From positions 1 to 38,597 of the IMG/VR virus record IMGVR_UViG_3300011115_000967: a stretch of DNA of 38,597 nucleotides. One strand, written 5' to 3'. Position 1 is the stretch's first letter. Each line of letters opens with the position of its first letter. Origin of the DNA: a virus. The position numbers were made by a program, and so were the translations under genes. Shown here in pieces: positions 35,450 to 38,597 of this stretch. The notes under the pieces were generated by a model that saw only the letters and a list, made by a program, of their open reading frames with translations, had not been told where the DNA came from and did no database searches.

Positions 35450-35878
35450 TTAGCTCCACTTAGCGGAAAGCTTCATCGCACCGGCACGAGACTTCTTCGG
35501 AAGATCCGTAGAAAGAGCTGCCTGTAGAGCCTCTACTTCCGCCTTTACAAAGTCAATATCAGACTTGGTAGAATTACCCACCTTATCTCCAGACTTAAGG
35601 GCATCAGAGGCGGCATCAGTCACCATCGCCATGATATTCTCTCGCTGAAATCCCGCCTTATGAAGCGCAATAACCAGCACATCGAGCAGAGGAAGATGAA
35701 CAGTCGGAGTATACTCTACCGGCTCTCCAATAGAAACAGTACCACCGGTACAGCTGACGGAGAATGGATCAATCTGAAGCGCAACAGAATGACCAACTGC
35801 CTTGCGAGCTTCGTCAATCTTTTTATCAGTAAGAACACGAGAAAGAGCCAGAATCTGAGCGGGAGTAAGATTGTTCAT
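35450..35878 (-). CDS. Conserved hypothetical protein
   Basis: A 142-residue protein with an N-terminal helix, a central Gly/Val/Pro-rich strand region ('GTVSIGEPVEYTPTVHLPLLDVL') and a helical end. Sequence here is richer in G and C than the AT-rich genes to the left. I recall similar phage proteins without a known role. Own promoter at 35930-35957. Confidence 0.73.
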   Translation of the reverse strand: MNNLTPAQILALSRVLTDKKIDEARKAVGHSVALQIDPFSVSCTGGTVSIGEPVEYTPTVHLPLLDVLVIALHKAGFQRENIMAMVTDAASDALKSGDKVGNSTKSDIDFVKAEVEALQAALSTDLPKKSRAGAMKLSAKWS

Positions 35879-35929
35879 CTTGTATCTCTAATGGATTGTT
35901 TTGCGTGGGATTATTCCCCTCGCCTTCAT

Positions 35930-35968
35930 AAGTTAAACACCGGGGGAGAATGGTCAACCCCCGGTGTT
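35930..35968 (-). promoter_or_regulatory. Promoter overlapping an 11-bp hairpin
   Basis: Minus strand: TTGACC (35952-35957), 16 bp, TAACTT (35930-35935). The perfect inverted repeat AACACCGGGGG (35936-35946) / CCCCCGGTGTT (35958-35968) puts the -35 in its loop. Read from upstream, the hairpin follows the stop of the gene at 35987 and may end that transcript. Confidence 0.7.
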
Positions 35969-35986
35969 ACTTTTTATTCAGTTAAC

Positions 35987-36295
35987 CTAACGCTGGCAAA
36001 AGCGAGCCATAACATCGGTAGAGTGGCTCTTAATAAACTCATCAATTGTACGAACAACAGCCTGCCCATAAGTCTCCGCATCATTGTTGCGATGCCCCGT
36101 GAAAACAATTGCCCCTCCACGAGTCAAACGTCCCTCTGCAATCCGGCGACCAAGGTGACGATTAAATTGATCTCGACTAGAACAGAAAGAAGCACCGAGA
36201 GTAATCTCAATCTTACTGTCAATCTCCCGAGCAGTATAGGCAACAATTACAGGGTTACGACGACGGGGGGCAGAAACATATTGATAGCGAATCAT
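35987..36295 (-). CDS. Conserved phage-type hypothetical protein, paralogue 2
   Basis: A 102-residue protein from the ATG at 36295 (GGAG 7 bases upstream); the frame runs further up but without a site. 'MIRYQYV', 'FCSSRDQFNRHLGRRIAEGRL' (in pieces) match the protein at 3425-3727. More Arg-rich and more GC-rich than that copy, so the two may have come in separately. Confidence 0.8.
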   Translation of the reverse strand: MIRYQYVSAPRRRNPVIVAYTAREIDSKIEITLGASFCSSRDQFNRHLGRRIAEGRLTRGGAIVFTGHRNNDAETYGQAVVRTIDEFIKSHSTDVMARFCQR

Positions 36296-36311
36296 TTTCA
36301 TTCTCCTTTTT

Positions 36312-36515
36312 TTAGCTTGCACTCTGAGTGCTGGTCTGACGCTTCGACCAAACCTCACGGAAAGATTGACCATCATCGACGGTCACTCGATTGAAGCGAG
36401 TAATGCCAACCTCATAGAGAGGCTGAATATCTCCAGCGGCAATACGCTGGAAGATTTCGGTGGAAAACTCGTAACACTCGGCGTTCTTACCGGCAAACTG
36501 ACAATAGACAAACAT
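36312..36515 (-). CDS. Hypothetical protein
   Basis: A 67-residue protein with 'MFVYCQF' start and a helical Arg/Thr-rich end. A GAGGG site stands about 10 bases before the ATG. It ends 16 bases before the next gene starts, in one transcript. Confidence 0.67.
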   Translation of the reverse strand: MFVYCQFAGKNAECYEFSTEIFQRIAAGDIQPLYEVGITRFNRVTVDDGQSFREVWSKRQTSTQSAS

Positions 36516-36658
36516 TTGATTTTTACCCTCGGTTAAGTTATCTTTGATAAGAGTTGGAAGCGTTAACCGTACCGCAACCTTCCCCGGAGAAAAGTTAAAA
36601 TTTATTTTCAGAACATGACCAAATCTGGCCTGTCGCTGCTAATAAATAAAAATATTAT

Positions 36659-36970
36659 ATGTCGCAAATCCTTCTCTACCTTCTCTTTAGTTGCTCATCT
36701 AACAAAATAATTCCTAAAAACAATCCAGACTTGCCCCTCACGGGAAGCTTCTGTTTCGATGGTTTTATTAGAAACTTTTTGGAAATGAATTGCGATTCAA
36801 GAGGAAAGGGAGGCGGACCTTATGAAACAGAAATCTTTGTTTGCCGAAGAAACAAAGAGACTCCCGAATACTTTATCATATCTGACGGACATAGCCCTAT
36901 CAGTGACGAGAATATTCTCTGTAATGATGGAACAATTATTGTTTCTTACTATAGAGAAGTAGAAATTTAA
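36659..36970 (+). CDS. Putative plus-strand lipoprotein
   Basis: A 103-residue protein with a short hydrophobic start ending 'LLFSCSS' (lipobox-like, Cys12), then a polar body with four more Cys and 'GKGGGPYETEIFVC'. One of few plus-strand genes. No ribosome site is seen before the ATG, which lowers confidence; the minus-strand frame over the same stretch looks less protein-like. Confidence 0.55.
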   Translation: MSQILLYLLFSCSSNKIIPKNNPDLPLTGSFCFDGFIRNFLEMNCDSRGKGGGPYETEIFVCRRNKETPEYFIISDGHSPISDENILCNDGTIIVSYYREVEI

Positions 36971-37040
36971 ATCCCGCATATGCACGCAAACGTGAGAGTG
37001 TGCGTTAACAGAAGCTCTCTACTGTTATCAAAGTCTGCCG

Positions 37041-37397
37041 TTAAAAGATTGGCAGCTTTACTTTGAATTTGTTTCCACTAATAATATCTTGTCTGATCTG
37101 AATCAGACTAGCTATCCTTGAATCTTGAAGGTAAAACTCTGGATTGTCAAGCTTAAAGATTGAAGCTATCTGCTTTCTTGTAAGCGTAAATGTCTCCTCT
37201 AACCTATCTTCTCGATAAACAAAGGAGATTTTAAAAGAATCATTCTCTCTAGATTCTCCACTCACTATGTCAATCTTTGTGATTAGCACAGGCTCCAAAG
37301 ACAAGCGTGAGTAATTTCCATCATCGGATGGAGTGAGGCATATGTCTCCGACCGCAAACTCCTGACCAAGAGTGTCGATCATAGAATTGTTATTCAT
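37041..37397 (-). CDS. Hypothetical protein
   Basis: A 118-residue protein: 'FAVGDICLTPSDDG' near the start and strands through the middle suggest a small beta barrel. I recognise no family. Possible alternative start at codon 6. Confidence 0.67.
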   Translation of the reverse strand: MNNNSMIDTLGQEFAVGDICLTPSDDGNYSRLSLEPVLITKIDIVSGESRENDSFKISFVYREDRLEETFTLTRKQIASIFKLDNPEFYLQDSRIASLIQIRQDIISGNKFKVKLPIF

Positions 37398-37470
37398 TTA
37401 TTATTCCAAAATTAGAACTAGTCTAGTGTTATTTGGTAAAACACATGGACCATTCTGTTTGTACTAAGGA

Positions 37471-37620
37471 TTAATTTTGATTAATTTTAACTATAGAGTA
37501 TGCTGCAATTACAGCAACTACCATTATTAGGGATGACACAGCTGATGGAAATATAAGATTAATTGCTGCAATCATAAGCCCACTTAGAATAATCAATACG
37601 GGGAAAAGGTAGTTGTTCAT
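37471..37620 (-). CDS. Small two-span membrane protein, 49 residues
   Basis: An ATG at 37620 with AGGAG about 10 bases upstream opens a 49-codon frame with two hydrophobic segments (residues 4-23 and 25-43). A plausible phage mini-membrane protein; no family known. Confidence 0.55.
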   Translation of the reverse strand: MNNYLFPVLIILSGLMIAAINLIFPSAVSSLIMVVAVIAAYSIVKINQN

Positions 37621-38030
37621 TGTTCGGGGCTCCTTCACCCTTCCTATATCCTGAAGATGGCGGATTATGAGATTTTTTCTGTTGCCAAAATAATACCTCT
37701 AGTGTGGCTCAAAAGTTGATTTTAAATTTAAATATTGGCAAAATACTTAAATATTAAATCGGCAAATACTGCGGTAGTCTTTTTTTTATATCTCTCTTAT
37801 CTAAATGGATACCCAGAAGCTTGTCTCGCAACATTAATAATTCTGGTATCTGATATGAAATAAAACTATTTCCAAAGAAAGATGAAACTTATTAGCCTGA
37901 TTATTTATAATTCTAATCAGGTTAGATTGTGCTCTAATCTGCTGGCGCGGGGAGTTTATTCCGGCATTGGCGCAAAAAAAATAGAGAGCTGGGATTAGTC
38001 CAGCCCTCCGGCAAATTAAGACCTAGCTTT
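37621..38030. other. AT-rich intergenic stretch
   Basis: About 410 bases without a clear gene. It contains a CCTGATT/AATCAGG hairpin (37896-37921) and, on the minus strand at 37754-37888, an open frame without a start codon that reads like the end of a protein ('ISYQIPELLMLRDKLLGIHL'), possibly a gene remnant. Nothing else is seen. Confidence 0.4.
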
Positions 38031-38258
38031 TTAAAATGATTCCAGACAAGTCTTGAATGGCTCAACTTGACTAAGTGATCCAAGCAGAAAGGAGGGAATA
38101 GAGAGGTAATCTCTCCCACGACTTCCATAACGAGCAATCTTTGATCCCGTTTTTTTGCAAGAATAAAAGTCATAAATCTGACCATCTACTTCCTTTGCTC
38201 CAAGGAAAGTGCAGGAGTCACAATCGTGATTAAATACGGGGTGAAGTTTTTGAGTCAT
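38031..38258 (-). CDS. Conserved phage-type Cys protein
   Basis: A 75-residue protein from the ATG at 38258. 'CDSCTFLG', 'YDFYSC' and 'IARYGSRGRDYLS' blocks match a family of small phage proteins I have seen often; the three Cys and a His could bind zinc. Its start overlaps the end of the upstream gene by 29 bases. Confidence 0.8.
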   Translation of the reverse strand: MTQKLHPVFNHDCDSCTFLGAKEVDGQIYDFYSCKKTGSKIARYGSRGRDYLSIPSFLLGSLSQVEPFKTCLESF

Positions 38259-38457
38259 GGTTCTTCTTTGTGGCAATTACAGTTGGAGGATCTTCATCAG
38301 TTTCATTATATGTAAAGTCTAAAAACTCTACCGTTACCTTTGTTGGAGTCTGCTTTAATTCATCCAAATTGTCTGCTGGAGGATCTGGTAGATCGGCAGA
38401 TTGAAATACTGCCCAACAAAATAAGCTAACGGATAAGATCAAAAGAGCTATAATCAT
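38230..38457 (-). CDS. Small exported or membrane-anchored protein
   Basis: A 75-residue protein with a hydrophobic N-terminus (residues 2-20) followed by an acidic, Pro/Thr-rich tail. GGAG stands 5 bases before the ATG. It is coupled to the upstream partial gene through TAATG. Confidence 0.68.
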   Translation of the reverse strand: MIIALLILSVSLFCWAVFQSADLPDPPADNLDELKQTPTKVTVEFLDFTYNETDEDPPTVIATKKNHDSKTSPRI

Positions 38458-38597
38458 TATTTCTCCAATGGTGTTGCAGTTATATTTACCGCAACGATTC
38501 TGGTTTCTAGGATCTTTCTCATAAATTTTCCATATTCAATATGTTCTCCGTTAGAAAAGTAGTGACTGATTGTTCTTTCTGCTGTATCAACTGAGGA
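38457..38597 (-). CDS. Hypothetical protein, 5' end outside window
   Basis: The last 46 codons of a minus-strand gene, open to the window edge and ending in TAA that overlaps the next start. Mixed charged sequence; no motif in the visible part. Confidence 0.6.
   Translation of the reverse strand, partial: SSVDTAERTISHYFSNGEHIEYGKFMRKILETRIVAVNITATPLEK

Noticed and set aside
35660-36394. Long plus-strand frame of 244 codons
   Set aside because: It runs antisense over two well-supported minus-strand genes and a hairpin promoter, with no ribosome site.
37934-38185. 83-codon minus frame
   Set aside because: It overlaps the conserved Cys protein at 38031-38258 in another frame and has no recognisable content.

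Overview
The window looks like part of a large tailed-phage (jumbo-type) genome. Genes are mostly 60-150 codons, tightly packed, almost all on the minus strand, often with ATGA or TAATG overlaps and AGGAG-type ribosome binding sites. Several belong to families I know mainly from phage genomes (a DUF6915-like protein, a T4 RNase H/FEN-type 5'-3' exonuclease, short Cys-rich proteins), alongside Nudix, WGR and HNH genes and a tRNA cluster. No structural, terminase or polymerase gene lies here. The host cannot be named; the promoters are sigma70-like.

Layout. 1-5.1 kb: a Nudix hydrolase with a decayed second copy, a WGR protein, a complete seryl-tRNA synthetase and small conserved proteins. 5.2-6.7 kb: a short plus-strand pair (two-span membrane protein and a possible peptidoglycan-active protein) closed by a bidirectional terminator. 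6.8-11.9 kb: small genes, then a full-length acyl-CoA dehydrogenase and the exonuclease. 11.9-12.17 kb: a GC-rich, gene-free, hairpin-rich stretch. 12.2-17.1 kb: a run of 18 small minus-strand genes behind one promoter. 17.3-18.5 kb: a plus-strand HNH nuclease and an Fe/Mn superoxide dismutase. 18.5-24.0 kb: an acetyltransferase, two Ala-rich paralogues, a P-loop kinase beside a protein-kinase-like protein, and a second HNH gene.

24.1-30.5 kb is the most unusual part: a minus-strand tRNA/RNA locus. It holds Leu, Lys, Tyr, Met and Arg tRNAs plus Asn and Ile tRNAs that are each split in the anticodon loop by a small group I intron. It also has tRNA fragments, a recurring stem-loop next to tRNA genes, a duplicated two-hairpin motif, and four tandem promoters with upstream A-tracts. 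Two tandem structured RNAs of about 160 nt show compensatory base changes. A zinc-finger/PD-(D/E)XK nuclease and small lipoprotein-like genes sit among them.

30.6-38.6 kb: two AT-rich DUF2827-like glycosyltransferase-type genes, an Ala-rich-family gene followed by two decayed copies, and further small proteins.

A shared promoter design (TTGACn, 16-17 bp, TATATT or a relative) precedes most minus-strand gene groups. Several of these promoters sit inside hairpins that may end the upstream transcript. Translation-related cargo (SerRS, tRNAs, introns) and metabolic or redox cargo (acyl-CoA dehydrogenase, SOD, Nudix, kinases) suggest a phage that carries much of its own support machinery.
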